A stretch of 64,000 nt of DNA from Moniliella sp. 'wahieum' (GCA_003971905.1 RSEE01000005.1:62001-126000), one strand, 5' to 3'; counted from the first letter of the stretch, positions 1-12,009 are shown. Notes: a model not told the origin generated them from the letters alone. Program-made: numbers and translations.

Positions 1-117
1 GCCCCGTTATTGGCGCAGCCATTGGTGCGGATGGTGTCCACCTCCAGTGCCGATCGTCGTCCTGTCATCGCCCCACGAAGAATTGGTTCGGTGCAGCCCC
101 CTCCCACGCCTCTGATC

Positions 118-1668
118 ATGAACCAAGTCCATGCCAACAGCTGCAACCCCCACCCCATTTGGGTTGCCGATCCTACTGCGGGAGGCTGGCTGCGCTCCCC
201 GTCTCCAGCGGAAAAGACCCAGTTCATGCAAAGTGAAGTGGAGGATGGCTGTCTAGACTTTGGCGTCCGCTACGAGTTTGCAGTCAATCAGCCTGTTTCG
301 CCCAAAGCGCTGGCAGCGGCTTGGACGGACACTCTTTTCCGTCATCCCATCATCGGTGTAGAGAAACATGTATGTCCCTCCTACTGTCCTTTTCTATAAT
401 AACCTTTTCGCCTGCGGCCATACCAAATCCGAGAATCATACGAGAACTGACACGTTTGCCATCAGGGCAATTATGAGGATGGCATTTGGTTCTACCCGGA
501 TTACAGTGTATCATCGAACCAAACCGAATGGCTGAAGGATACCTTTGTCTACCTCCCCAGTGGGGGGACCGAAGCGGTTCAAGAGGTGCTTGATGTGCAG
601 CTGAGTGAGCGGTACAGCCACAAGTACTCTGCACATTTCACCATTGCTCCGAAAGAGGACGGTGGCTTCTCCGTTGGGATCCACTGCCGCCACGCTGCGT
701 ACGACATCCAGGGTATATGCATGGTGTTCCGAGCGTTCCAGCAAGCACTTTCGGATGCGCTTCAGAACAAGTTGCCAAGCCGCCAATGGGGGCAAGAAGT
801 GCGGCGTCTCCCCATCCCTACGGAGCAAGCGGTGCACGACGATATGGGTGCCTTCACCCCGGCTCAGGTGGCCGATGCCAACGCCGAGGTTACGGCGCAC
901 ATGGCCAAGGTGAACGAGCCCCATTTCAACCTCCCGTACGCCACGGTCCCTAATTGGGCCGCTGTATCGAGTGGTCCGAGCAAGAAGGCTAACGTCCGTC
1001 TGACCCAGCCTGAAACCAAGAATCTAATCCAGGCTGTCAAGAAGGCGGGATTGAGCGTCACACCCTTCATAATTGCATGTGCGATGCACACCCTCAAGAC
1101 GTTCTCCCCTCCCTCGGAGAAGAGCGGCGCCACGTGTTCCTCAATGTCGTCAACCGACGCCGCTGGCTTTCTGAGCACCGTATCACGGACCCTGAGCTGT
1201 CATTCCCTTCTTTGGCAACTCGGTCCAGATTCTCCATGCTCCCAACCATGGCACTGACGTGCTGCAATTGGCCCGGGAGGTGTACAAGCGTCAATGGGCC
1301 GACTTGGCCCCCCACCGTCCCGTTCCGCTGTGGGGGTTGAACCTGCTCAGAAAATGTACGAAGACGCTTTGGTCCCCTTCAACCCGGCCCAAGCGCCAGA
1401 ATATGGGTCGGGCGCGATTTATGTCTCTTCCCCGGGGCCACTGGACAAGGGCAAAGCTGCACCCTTCCCCTCTGAGTTGGAAGATGGTGCGGTGCGGATG
1501 ACCACCAACGATTTTGGTGTTAGCATCCGCATGACCTCGGGTCACTCTCTCTTGCACATCTGGACATTCCGCGGCCAACTTGAACTTCAACTTACCATTC
1601 CCAAGTGGTATGAACAGCGCACGCACAGGAATGGATGGACGCGACGAAACACTTGCTCATCGCTTTGA
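118..1668 (+). CDS. HxxxD-type (condensation-superfamily) acyltransferase, broken frame
   Basis: Probable cytosolic CoA-dependent acyltransferase of the BAHD/trichothecene-acetyltransferase/condensation superfamily. The best evidence is the motif HAAYDIQG near base 690, which fits the catalytic HxxxDxxG, and a C-terminal stretch with FGVSIRMTSGHS. The start at 118 (MNQVHANSC) is a choice; the frame is open to the left edge, so the gene may begin outside. A GT-AG intron is clear at 370-465 (GVEKH joins GNYEDG). After about 1130 the reading passes from frame 1 to 3 to 2 and back to 1 (NVVNRRRWL, then FFGNSVQILHAPNHGTDVLQ, then KMYEDALVPF) with no intron signals, so it is either a recent pseudogene or has sequence indels. 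Members of this superfamily acylate lipids, alcohols or glycolipids, and the smut mannosylerythritol-lipid acyltransferases are a possible comparison. The substrate cannot be read here. Confidence 0.5.
370..465 (+). other. intron in acyltransferase gene
   Basis: Begins GTATGT and ends ATCAG, with a CTGAC branch-like element before the acceptor. Removing it keeps frame 1 open. Confidence 0.8.
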
Positions 1669-2257
1669 GTCAGGACATTGTCGCTGGCAATAACTCAACT
1701 CCGACCGCCAAGTTGTGATCGTTTTGTTGTTGTTGTTGAGGCTCAATTCTCTCACCTTTTTCGCTCTCTTGTCACTCCCTCTATACACATTCACTCACTG
1801 CCTGCGACCACTCTCGTATGTCTCCTTTGGATAATCAACATGCTTCTCACCCCATCGTTTCTTTTTCATCACCATATCGACATGGCATAAAAAGCCTGTT
1901 GAAATGCTCCTCTCCTCCCACAATAAGATGTTCTACTTTTCGCCATCGTCAACTTTGGCATGCGTGTATCAGAGATACGACACGGGCTTTCATTGACGGT
2001 GGCTGTAGAGTATATTGGTGGATGGGGCACGGCCTTTTCGACAACATGACACATTGTTGTTCCGTCGTAGTGCAATTGTGTGAGGAAGAGGTGTGACATG
2101 TGACATGCGAAGTATGATAAGCACACCGGGTGGGGGTGAGGGATTACATAAGAATGCGGGGCGCGGTGGGCTGGATGCTCCACGTTGGTGTCCAGGCCCA
2201 GGCAGCCCCACCAGCGTGCGCGCCAACCCCATCGCCGCGGACGGGACTGACTGGACG
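1669..2257. other. intergenic, no gene seen
   Basis: Space between the acyltransferase and TRS120. It is pyrimidine-rich with poor codon structure in all frames. It holds one TGAC heptad pair at 2093-2108 and is presumably the TRS120 promoter. Confidence 0.6.
2093..2108. repeat. TGAC 7-bp phased array (2 units)
   Basis: TGAC occurs at 2094 and 2101, giving G-ACATGT-G-ACATG. It lies about 150 bp upstream of the TRS120 start. Same design as the other heptad arrays in this window. Confidence 0.7.
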
Positions 2258-5200
2258 ATGGACGCGCCGCCGCTCAGTGACTTGACGGGGGATGTGTCGT
2301 TTGCGGCGCCGGCCAAGCTGCGGGTGCTGCTGACACCGGTGGGGCGCGGCGGGGCTGCGGACCGGCAGTTTGAGCACTGGGCCTCGCTTGTGCGTCGCTT
2401 TGGCACGCTGCACCTGGCGGACCTGCCGCGGAGTGCGCGCCCACGCGCCAGCGTCGCCCCCGGCAGTGCGCTGGCGCGCAAGGGCGAGGTGCACATCAGC
2501 TTTGCCACCTCCTACGACCCTGCCCATGCCTTCCTCGCCCCCTTTGCCCTTCCCGCACTGTGCTCGCCGTCGTGGGCCTCGCCACCGCTACACCGGCGCC
2601 CCTGGCCGACGACCACCACACCGCCACTGACGAGGACAACTCCGCTGGATCACTCGCGGGCGCCGTCGAAGAGCTCAAGCGCGCCCATCCCGGAGCTCTG
2701 ATGCATCGTGTCTAGCCTTCGATGCTGCCCAGCCCGTCGCTGCGCCCTCCGACCCCGCAGGCGACTTGGGTGCCGTCGAGGGCGCGGATGGATCGGGGGA
2801 GGGCGAGGCCAATGGCCATGGCGGTGATGCTGACGAGCGACCGAGAATCCATGGAAAGCCTCCTCCACCACCGGCGCCTGGCGCAGCCAGACGAAGACCA
2901 CCAAGGGCGATTATGATCCCAATTCCTCTGCCGAGCGAGCTAAACTGCAGGCTCTCCATGCCCAGCTCTTGGGTGCTGGCATGGCCGAGAGCGGGATGGG
3001 CGAAGGCGGTGGAGAAGATGGCGACAACGTCAAGCACGCCCAGGACGAATGCTCGTCATCCCTGCCCACCGTGCCGACGGTAAGGACGTTCGTCACCACG
3101 TCAAGACCGCATTGGCCGATGTCATCTCGGCCCTGCTAGATCAGCTAGAGGAGATGGTGGACACACTCAAGGGTGTCCCGCTCGAAACGCCACGAGACAC
3201 GCTCGATGGTGGGCTGTCGTCGCTGCTGACTACTTCCCAGCACCCAACTGCCTCACCGCCCCAGACGCCCGAAGAAGTGGGGGAAACTGTGTTTGGCATT
3301 GCGCCTGATTCACGCAATTCGGGTGGCAGTGGGACGTGGGACCGCGCTTCGTCCCTTTTCTCTTTTCCGGAAAACCTGAGCCATCGTCCGGCACCCCCAT
3401 CAAGGCCATGGGTGGTGGCCAACAGCCGGAATCGCTTCAGTTTGCCCGGTCCATCTCTCTCTCCTCCAGCTCCTCGACTAACCTTTCCCGTCCCCCGAGC
3501 ATTGCGCCCAAGCGCATCAGCTCCGCCTGGCGTAAAACCACACCGGCAGCTCCGGTCCGCAGGGTGAAGGACGTCACACCAAGATCGTGGCCGACGTGTA
3601 TCTCCTCTCAGGCGACTGTGGAACGCCATGGCGCACTACGATTTGGCTATGAAGTGGATGGGGAAAGAACGTTCCTTAGCTGGCGGCCGCGATGCAGTCT
3701 GGTTTGCTTCAGCCCTCGAAGGCTGGGCTGTGACACGCGCCTGATGGCCCGCTTGGGCAAGGTGTGGAGGAAAGGGTAAGTATCCTATATTTTCTTCCTA
3801 TCTTGAATGCGTTTGCTCACCTTAACTCCAGGCTACCCCGCTTACCGTCGCTGTCGGCAAGGACAAGGACAAAGAGCAAGCCAAGCGCGAAAAGGAGAAG
3901 GATGGTACGGCCGACTTGCCTTATGAAGGTTTGCCTGGGAAAGCATTGCCAAGGCGTACACGGTGGCCATCAGCATCTATGCCAAATGCTTTCTCCGCTG
4001 TCTGTCCTTCTAGCGCCAGCCAAAGCTGTTTCTTCTAATTCTCCCACCGACTTTACCCACCCACTCATCCATGCCACTGCCTGTGTCCAGTACTCACGGT
4101 TCCTTTTGGCCATCTGGAGCTGCCGTGGATGGAACGGCGAGTGCTTTGACCAGCTTCTCTATGGAGGTACCCCTCTTCTCCTTCGAGGCGACGGCCCAGC
4201 TCCAGATGAGGCCAGCCTCATCAATGGTCCCTCGATGCTGGTGTGCGGCGGGACGAGGTAGCGGCGGCTGCGAGCCAAGCGCTGACGCTTTCTGTACCGG
4301 CGCTCAAGGCGCGGGACCAAGTGGATGTGCTTTCCTCAATGGCGAGCCTGTTTGGCTGGATTGGTTTCGTGCGAAGAGAAACGTACCTCCTGCGCCGTCT
4401 TCTGGCCAGCGTGATGGATTGGCTTCACGCTGCCGCTCACGCTGGGGTGGATATCCTGCGCATCCGTCTAGGTGAGGTGGCGCCTGGCTTGCATGTGATC
4501 TACTCCCCGCACCGGGGCAAGGCGGACTACGATGCCCTTCTCGTTCTTGCCGCCCAGGTATGCGATACATATGGGATCCAGTGGATGAGATGTTGTTCAC
4601 GTGCCTGACGACCATGCATTGGCGCGTACTCGCGATGTCCGCCGTCTGACCTCCTTGGGTACCTTACGGCCCGAGGCGCACGCCAGCTTTGGGCACGCGA
4701 ACGATATCGTCCCCTCGACGGCGAGGGGAAGGGTTGAACGATGCATTGTTGGAAATGCACGCCGAAGCCTTTGGCTGGGACGAGGTCCAGGCGCTGGTTG
4801 TGAAAGATGCACTTGCCATTGCCGAAACGGTGGGCGACCCCATTGCGATGGCTGTCTTTGCCTCGGTCTTGTTACGCGACTTCGCCCCCTTTTGCCTAAG
4901 GCGAACAGGCGCAGCTCGTTGCCGGACTGAACCATTGGTGCGGAACGAGCGGGATGTGTTTGTTTCGCCTGATGACAACGAACCAGGCAAGCGCAACGGA
5001 AAGACCGTGGTGCAGTACTGGGGCCCGCGCCAGCTCGTGTGCCGCATGGACCTGCTGACTCCGAGCGAGACCAAGAAGGTGACTGAACGCTCTCGGGCAC
5101 TCGATGCGCGGGCAAGCAAGAAGCCCAGCTCCATGCTGGTCGTAAGCGACGATGAGGTGACCACATCGGTGGTTCTGTACAACCCGTTGGATGTTCCGTT

Positions 5201-7149
5201 GCCCCTGACAGACCTGCGTTTGCTTGTCACGGTGTCCGTTTTGACCCAACGCCCAGCACAGCTACTGTGCCCGCCAAATCGTTTTTGCGTCTTCGTCTGA
5301 CTGGCACTCCTAGGGAGACGGGTACCCTTTACCTGGTCGGGGTACGGGTTACCCTCCAAGGCTGTGGACCTGAGGAGGTACGGCTAACTCCACTCGACGC
5401 GACTACCGAACTGGCCTGGACCAACGCCGAGGCGGACCTCATGATCGTCGGTTGCGGACCAAGTTTACTGGCTTGGCCTCACGCTTCACCCGTACCCCCG
5501 CGGCCATCGGAGGGGTTCGACACGCACACGAGCGTGCGCGTCGTGTGCCCCAGCCGCTGCTGGAGCTGGAGAGTATGTCTCTTCCTGACGGGAGGCTGGT
5601 CTTGTATGAGGGCGAAACCCGTGTGGTACGCCTGCACTTACGCAACGTAGTGCCTCCGCACGCACCTCGGCTTGAAGTCAACTACATCTCTCTGGGGTTG
5701 GAAGACAACTTGTCGTCCTTGGCGCGCAGCACGCTCGCAGAGGGTGGATTAACCCCGGCAGCCACACATGCACTGGAATACCGCCTTATTGCCCGTCCTG
5801 TTCTCCAGCGCGAAGGTAGTGACACTGCCATCACCATCCCGCCCAATGAGTCACGCAGTGTTGCGGTGAACGTTTTGGCCGCGCAGGCGTGATGGCGGCC
5901 ACATCTCGGTTGAATATGGCTACCTCCCTCCGGATGGCGATACCTTTTATACGCGCCAGCTGCGCCTGTCGTTCCCGTCGAGGTGGTGCGGGTGATCCAG
6001 CCGCTGCCTGGGCACTCGGCCACTGATGGTAAATGATCTGACGGGGCTTATGGCTGCCAACGGATCTCTTACTCCCTTTGATGCGGAGGAGAACGAGGCA
6101 ATGGGAGCAGCGTGGTCCAGGCGGCAGACGAGGCCGAAGGGGACGATATGGCACTGATCAGCTTGGATGTAAAGAACGTGCACCCGGTTCGAGACTTACG
6201 GTGGGTTGGCGTATGCCCCTGCTTCCGCTACAGTCACCGAAGACGGTACGGTGGAGGTGCATCCACCTACTACGGAGGGGGTCACGTTCCAGCGCCTTGT
6301 GCCCCCGGGGCAGCGGTGTCGTCTCGTGTTACCCTTCCCGCGCTTGGCCCTGCTACCGGAGGTGGAACAGGCCCCGATTCCCTCTCTGTCTGAGCGACAA
6401 TTCACTGTGACCCGGGGCGGGATGACACCAACGGAAGACCGTCTGATGCGGCGTAAGTTCTGGTACACCCATCTGCTCTATGCTGGGCTACGGTGTTTCT
6501 GGCACTTGCCACCGGCCCAGGGGGGGGGGAAAGTTTTGCCCATGGCCCCCACGAAGGAACGCTTTTGCTGCGGGAAGTGCAGGACTGGAGCGATGCACAA
6601 ATCGACCTCCTTCGCGCGTTGCCATTGAGCATCGTCCTTTCCTCCCCTACGCCCAAGCGGGGGGAGTTCACCCCCATCGCCGCCCGCATCACACCAACGC
6701 ACTCCCGCGCCCGGTCAAGCTACTTTACCGCCTTACCCCTTACCGGCAGCCGCGTTGGACCCTAACGGTGCCCCCCTACCCCCCGGCGCGCCACAAATTG
6801 ACACGCCCACTCACCCCACCGATCCGATCTTGCGTCACCTGCTCCCTGCCGCTGATCGCTCACTGCGCGGGTGTTGCCGTGGCCCTTGCCAGCTGGGGCA
6901 AGTACCGAGGTAAGCAAGTCGCTTGCTTTCCTTGCCCGGGGCAGCTATGCTTTTGTGGCGGCAGTAGAGGAAGTGGCGCCTGTTGCGGCGGAGGAGGTAG
7001 GGTCGCAAGCCGATGGTGCCAGTGACCGGACTGCCTCTGCTGGACCCCCGGCTGTGCCGGAGAAGAGGGCGGTGGTGGTGGATGACGGTGGGCTGCAGAC
7101 GCGCGTGGTGGCGGTGAGTCGCAATCGGTTGGAGGTCGCAGTGGCGTAG
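2258..7149 (+). CDS. TRS120: TRAPPII complex subunit Trs120 (TRAPPC9)
   Basis: Subunit of the TRAPPII tethering complex, which acts as exchange factor for Ypt31/Rab11-type GTPases at the late Golgi. The start is set at MDAPPLSDLTGD, followed by the family N-terminus (AKLRVLLTPVG, then FEHW and KGEVHISFATSYDP). Further matches are AMAHYDLAMKWMGKE and WFASALEGWAVTRA near 3630-3750, then ALKARDQVDVLSSMASLFG and GFVRRETYLLRRLL near 4290-4410, the VVQYWGPRQLVCRMDLLTP segment near 5010, and Ig-like beta-rich C-terminal blocks. Splice-like introns lie near 3776-3831 and 6910-6945. Elsewhere the frame changes repeatedly without splice sites, for example around the G-run at 6521-6530. Length (about 1,550 residues) suits fungal Trs120. 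I read it as a working gene with indel errors. Confidence 0.88.
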
Positions 7150-7284
7150 CGTGGCGTCTGAGTACCTGGTGCAAGGCAGAACAAAATCCAATTGCGACGG
7201 AGGAAGTAGTGCAAGGCGAGCGGGACCGTAGGCGTACAAGTTCTGGTGGCGGTGGGGGGGGGAGGGGCTGGCCAGAGTTGGGCA

Positions 7285-7290
7285 AAAAAT
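7285..7290 (-). terminator. Pol III T-run terminator
   Basis: A run of T on the minus strand begins three bases past the tRNA 3' end, as expected for RNA polymerase III termination. Confidence 0.75.
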
Positions 7291-7292
7291 TA

Positions 7293-7377
7293 CGCCCCAC
7301 GTGGGACTCGAACCCACAACCGTGAGATGGACCTCCGAAATAAGAGTCTCAAATTCTACCGATTGAAATAGCGAGGC
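7293..7377 (-). tRNA. tRNA-Lys(CTT) with a short intron
   Basis: On the minus strand the acceptor arms GCCTCGC and GTGGGGC pair with two G-U wobbles and the discriminator is G. The T arm is GTGGG-TTCGAGT-CCCAC. The anticodon stem TGAGA/TCTCA carries loop CTCTTA, so the anticodon is CTT. About 12 bases (TTTCGGAGGTCC) interrupt the loop after position 37, the canonical place for nuclear tRNA introns. The D stem is unusual (TTTC with GAAT, one mismatch, otherwise A-T rich) compared with the usual GCTC/GAGC of eukaryotic tRNA-Lys. Confidence 0.88.
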
Positions 7378-7501
7378 TGTATGTGCACACTGCTGTTGCC
7401 CACGTGACTGCGAGATGAGATCCCCCGTCATGCTCCTTGCATCGCAGGAGACGGATTACTGATCCGATCGCGGCTCCACCACCCCCACCACCACCGCCGC
7501 G

Positions 7502-8266
7502 ATGGCCGAGGGTCTCTACTCGCTTGCCTCGGCTGTCCCCCTCGTCCAGTCGCCTGCGCTGCGTGCGCCTCCCTACCCCGCCCTCCCAGCAGGAGAACTA
7601 CATGCGCTGCCTGCGTCCGTCTCCGAGTACTTTGTGTACGACTTTTCGCTCGAGTCCTTTGTCCTCGCCCCGCCCGTCCCACCCCCGTCCACCGCCCGCC
7701 CCGCCCCTCTCACCGCCGCGCTGCTCCAGTCGGTGCTGGGGCCACGTGCGCGCAATGCCCAGATTCGGGAACTTCTCCAACGCGCTCAACAAACGGTGGC
7801 CCAACACGACGAACAGAAAGCTCTGCGTCGCCGCACGTTCCTCCTCCATGCTGCCCCAGGCTGGCAGCCCGAATCTGTACTGGTTCCCCAACCCAAAATC
7901 AGTTCACCTCCCCACCAGCCGGCTCTGCCCGCCCAGCCGGCTCTGCCCGCCCAGCCGGCTCTGCCCGCCCAGCCGGCTCTTCCGCCGCCGACAGAGTCTG
8001 AGTCAAGTGACCTCAACCAGCTGAGTGACCCAAGCCAGCTGGGCGATCCAAGCAACTCCCACGACCCAAGGGACCAGCCATCCGACGATAGCTTGTTTGC
8101 CCTTCTCTCCTCGCCTGCACCTGCACCTCCTACACCTGCACCTGCACCTGTAACTGCGACTGCACCTGCACCTGCATCGCAGCCGCTCGGAGCCTCCCCC
8201 AGCTCCGCTACACCCAAGGAAGAGGACGAGCTGGCACAGCTCGCCGCCGAGCTCGGTGGGCTGTGA
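7502..8266 (+). CDS. hypothetical protein, Pro/Ala-rich, 254 aa
   Basis: Continuous 254-codon frame starting MAEGLYSLASAV. Residues 1-125 look folded or helical (SVSEYFVYDFSLESFVL, then RNAQIRELLQRAQQTVAQHDEQKALRRR). Residues 139-165 are a tandem QPALPA array encoded by an 18-bp repeat. The rest is disordered (Ser/Asp, then AP-rich) and ends in an acidic helix EEDELAQLAAELGGL. No catalytic motif, signal peptide or membrane helix is visible. It is one of the few frames here uninterrupted from start to stop. It lies between the divergent tRNA-Lys and the convergent TAF5. I do not recognise the family. Confidence 0.6.
   Translation: MAEGLYSLASAVPLVQSPALRAPPYPALPAGELHALPASVSEYFVYDFSLESFVLAPPVPPPSTARPAPLTAALLQSVLGPRARNAQIRELLQRAQQTVAQHDEQKALRRRTFLLHAAPGWQPESVLVPQPKISSPPHQPALPAQPALPAQPALPAQPALPPPTESESSDLNQLSDPSQLGDPSNSHDPRDQPSDDSLFALLSSPAPAPPTPAPAPVTATAPAPASQPLGASPSSATPKEEDELAQLAAELGGL
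7916..7983 (+). repeat. 18-bp tandem repeat, about 3.7 copies
   Basis: Unit CAGCCGGCTCTGCCCGCC, in frame, coding QPALPA. Copies are almost identical, so the array is recent or subject to slippage. Confidence 0.95.
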
Positions 8267-8360
8267 CATGTGATGGGTGATATGTAACTAGCTATCTCGG
8301 ATCTCTATCTATGGGGCTAAGGCCTAAGGCCAACGGTCCAACCTCATTAGTAGGATGCAT

Positions 8361-10932
8361 TCACAGCGCCGGGTCGTGGTACCCGGCCACGAGACAGAGA
8401 TTCCTTGGAGTAAACCGTACATCGACCATGGCAGTTTGCTTGGTGAACCAGGTGGCAAGACAGTCGGCCGATGAAGTCTTGACCCACATCTTGGCGGGTG
8501 CACTTTCGCCCGCGCCAAGCGCTTCGGCCAGCGCGCCCGGTCGTCCTCCTTCATCTACCACTGTGCTCCGTTTCCCCCCAGCGGACAACACATCCCAACA
8601 CCGTACCGTCCCATCCCCAGCGGCAGAGACGAGGAGCGCACCATCGCGACTAAAGTCCATCGCATGTACACTTGCCGTATGGCCCCACATGGTCTTGATC
8701 CTCCGTCCAGACCCCAAATCCCAAATCGAGATGGCGGTATCTTCCCCGGCCACGGCGTCGCCGCCCGCTGCTCGCCAGAACCCATCGCCCCAGCCAGCCG
8801 AGGCCAAGAACCGGCCATCAGGCGAAATTTTAACGCAGGCCACGCCGCTTGTGTGGCCAACAAATAGCCGCACCCCCGTGCCCCTCTGCACATCCCACAG
8901 TCGACAAGTCCGGTCCGACGATCCCGTTGCCAAGTACAACGAGTTGGGATGAAAGTCGAGACAGTCCACATCGCTCCCATGGCCAGCGTAGATGCGCAAT
9001 GGGTTGATCCGTTCCGTCGACCACAGTCGCGCTGTCCGGTCGGCCGAGGCAGTGGCAAAGTACATGCCCAACGGACCCCACTTGGCCTGCCAAACGGGTA
9101 ACTCGTGCCCGCGGTACACTACTGTGGCCGAGTACGTGTCCAGGTTCCACAATCGGGCTGTACCGTCGGCCGAGCCCGAGAGGAGATAGTGAGGTGCACT
9201 GGCCGAACCCGACAGGGGATCAAAGTCCACACTGTACACAGGTCCGGAATGGCCAATCAACTTACGCGTTGCCCGTCCCCGCACGGTGAGCTCGCAGCGA
9301 CTTGCTGTCTCGTACTTGGCTCAACTCAAAGTCGGACTGCAACGAGCGCAATGCTTCGCCCTTGAGCGACCACAGTTGCACGTAACTCTCCTCAAACCCC
9401 GCCGCCATCAGCGTAGCGTCGTAGGAAAATGTCGAGCACGTTAGACCGTCGTCCGCGTCAAAGTAAGTGTAAGCGCACACGCTCGGGAGCGCCACGCTTC
9501 CCGTTGGACCTTCCTCTGACTCTGGCTGTGCGGACGGGGTGAACCGCAGTGCTTTCCGCGCATCCAGCACCTTGGCCACTTCGCGGTTCACATCTGCTAC
9601 CCTGTACCCAGTGGGCAGCGGCAGCAGGTCCGCCACACTCGCACCTTCCAACCCCTGACTCGTAGCGGGGGCCGTGTTGAGGGACACCTCGCTCGGTTCG
9701 GTTGACGGCACGGGTTCTTTCTTTTCGTCTGTGATCGTCTCGTCGGTGGGGCGGGAAGCTTGTTGTTCCTTGCCATCCAATCGGAGATCAGTAGTTCTTT
9801 TTGGACTTCTTCCTTGAGCCGGTCGGGCAAAGGCACGAGCGGATGCAATTTCAAACGCGGTCGCGCGTTCACGTCCTTCACCACGTCGCGCTCGGTCGAA
9901 GCAAGTGGCGCCTTGCCCAAGCTCGCAGCCGGCACTGGGAACCCCATCAGCCCCGTTCCTTCGAGTAGCTGCGACGGCGCTACCTCCCACGGTTCCTGGT
10001 CGAGCAACTCGATCCGCGTGCGGTCATTGAGCGTGCGCAGTACTTGTGCACGAGCACGGTGCTGTACGTCGGGGGCGAGTTCAGCCTGGGCCGGGTCCGA
10101 GGTCCAAGTAGCAGGCTGCATTGACGCGGCAATCGGACCCATTCCATCGGTCAGCCAAGATAGGAGGAGCGAAAACGTGCTGCGGGTCAACTTGGGCACA
10201 TAACGTTCGGCTTGGAACTGTAGTGCCACCTGGCCATTGGACGCGGTGCTCGTCGAGGAGGATGTGGCGTCAGGCGGAAGCAGGTGCTGGGGCAGCGTAG
10301 CTGCCTGGAGGGGCGGGAGCAACGCGCTAGCCGCCCCGCCAGTTGCGATCAATGACGCAGCATGTCGGTCGTAAAAGGAGCGTGCGGCATCGGATTGGGC
10401 GCGACGGACCAGGTCGAGGTAGGCATGAGCAAACACAGGGACCAAAACCGGGCGCAGCTCGGGCTGGTACACGTCCAGACTACCTTGCACCCAGCGCAGC
10501 AGCTCAGAAAACCCACGAGCAGAATCGGTTGGGTCTCGCGCCAGAGCTTCCGCCGCGCGCTTCTCGGCTGGAGTGAGGATGCTGGAGGGGGGGACCGGCC
10601 TGCGATGCGGGGGCACGCGGGGCGTTGTTGCTGGCGAGGGTGGGGGCCGGCACGGCGGCAGGCGCAGTGACAGGCGCAGGGGCCGGCACAGGCGCAGACG
10701 CGCGTCCTGCCCGCTGGTTCAGCTCGGAGGAGAAGGCGGAAATGACCTTGTCAAAGCCCTTGCGGCGGAGGTAGGAGATGATGGCGCTGTTCGCCTCGTC
10801 TTCGCTCATGTCTGGCCGCGCTTGGTGGGGCTGGGGCTGAGGCTGGGAAGGGGGTTGGGAAGAAGGAGGCGGCTGGGCCTTGGGCAGGTGGGAAGCGGCG
10901 GCGGCGGCGGGGACGCCATTGCCTTCGCCCAT
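8361..10932 (-). CDS. TAF5: TFIID subunit TAF5 (WD40)
   Basis: General transcription factor TFIID (and SAGA) scaffold subunit, nuclear. The start is MGEGNGVPAAAA (10932), followed by a Pro/Gln-rich leader. A LisH motif (DEANSAIISYLRRKGFDKV) lies near residue 45, then the TAF5 NTD2 domain (FSELLRWVQGSLDVYQPEL and AHAYLDLVRRA). The C-terminal half has WD40 repeats with typical blades: HSGPVYSVDFDP, SGSADGTARLWN, TASADRTARLW, TGSSDRTCRLWDV and SAAGDGTVRCWDV. Frame changes occur near 10600, 9770 and 9290 without GT-AG boundaries; the first two fall beside G-rich runs. The gene ends RNLCLVAGYHDPAL. Its length is normal for fungal TAF5. Confidence 0.96.
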
Positions 10933-11165
10933 CGTGCGCGACACGTCGATGGTGGAGGATGGCCAATGGCGGTTATAGCACCACCAGGCGCGAAGGCGGC
11001 CGCACTGCCATCTCACTCTTCAAATTCAACCCGACGAAGCGGGGGCGCCAATTCCGCATCCATTCCGCCCGCGGGGTGGAAACTTGAAAATAAAGAGAGA
11101 CCAGCGCCATCCTTTCAAGCTAACTTCAAGTTCAAAAGGTGATAACAATAACGGCTGTACCAGAA

Positions 11166-11178
11166 ATATATATAGGGG
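11166..11178 (-). promoter_or_regulatory. TATA-like element upstream of TAF5
   Basis: ATATATATA-type tract about 235 bp upstream of the TAF5 start codon. It is farther away than the TATA boxes of the accessory genes, so the assignment is weak. Confidence 0.35.
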
Positions 11179-11375
11179 CGTGCAAGAATAAAAGGGCGTA
11201 CACAGCGCAGAGGGCCGGACGATGAGGCAACCAAGGAGATGCGGGAAACACGGACAACCTCAAGTGTTAGCAACTGACAAAAGGATGAGGTTCGATGGAG
11301 TCAATGGAGATAAGATGAAAGGGCGAGAGAACAGAGTCTGCCCTGAGTTTGAAGCCAGCATCGCTAGCTAGGCCC

Positions 11376-11403
11376 GTGACATGCATGACATATGACATGT
11401 GAC
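11376..11403. repeat. TGAC phased array
   Basis: TGAC occurs at 11377, 11386, 11393 and 11400, with spacings 9, 7 and 7, and includes an ACATGT palindrome. It lies about 25 bp from the LTR-like copy. Confidence 0.7.
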
Positions 11404-11426
11404 TATACATCCACCCTCTATGGATG

Positions 11427-11681
11427 TGTGCTAGGGTTTCCCTGCACACAGCCCTCAAATGATCGATGTCGCTCTCGCCTAGCCGGACCAGGCGACACGC
11501 CTCTTGCTCGCTCCATCTCTCTCCTTCATCTCCCTTCTTTCCTTTTCTTCCCAACAGACGTTTTGCTAGAAGACTTGTGGATCAACGATCATGCAGTATC
11601 ATGGATCACCACACATTTTGTCTTCATGGCTTGTCTCAAGGCTGCTTTGCAGCTGTGATCCCATAGGATAGAACTCTAGCA
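11427..11681 (-). mobile_element. solo-LTR-like repeat, copy A (degraded)
   Basis: About 255 bp matching copies at 15328-15583 and 21099-21338 in inverted orientation. Shared blocks read on the minus strand are ATCACAGCTGCAAAGCAGCC, AGACAAG, CACAAGTCTTC, GAGATGGAGCGAGCA and a terminal AGGGAAACCCTAGCA. The plus-strand right end is CTCTAGCA. The left end is degraded and no internal retroelement genes are seen. Confidence 0.65.
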
Positions 11682-11996
11682 CTCCTGAGGCCTGACCTGA
11701 GGCCCGATTAAAGCCGGAAACAACATGAAGGAGCTTAATGGAAATATATATAGAGAGAGAGGTTATATAAAACGTTGTGCATATTCCTTTTTCAAGAGCA
11801 CTAAACCGCTGCGCAGACGGTGCGCAGACGGACCAATTACGAGGTTCGGCAAGATGGGCGCAATGTGCGTACGGATAATCTCGTGGCATTTGGGACCCTT
11901 CCATGTTCGGATGCGATGGATCGATGACCGGAGCTTTGAAAACATCCTCGATCCTCACTAATATATATCGTAGTACACTATATGATGGGATAGAGT

Positions 11997-12009
11997 TGAC
12001 ATGTGACAT
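11997..12009. repeat. TGAC 7-bp phased array (2 units)
   Basis: TGAC occurs at 11997 and 12004, with ACATGT between. It begins just before a block resembling 44478-44550. Confidence 0.65.

Noticed and set aside
118..1668. NRPS condensation domain or secondary-metabolite cluster
   Set aside because: Only a stand-alone HxxxD acyltransferase is visible; no adenylation or carrier domains or other cluster enzymes are nearby.
8311..8952. 213-codon plus-strand frame over TAF5
   Set aside because: It is the antisense shadow of WD40 coding sequence.
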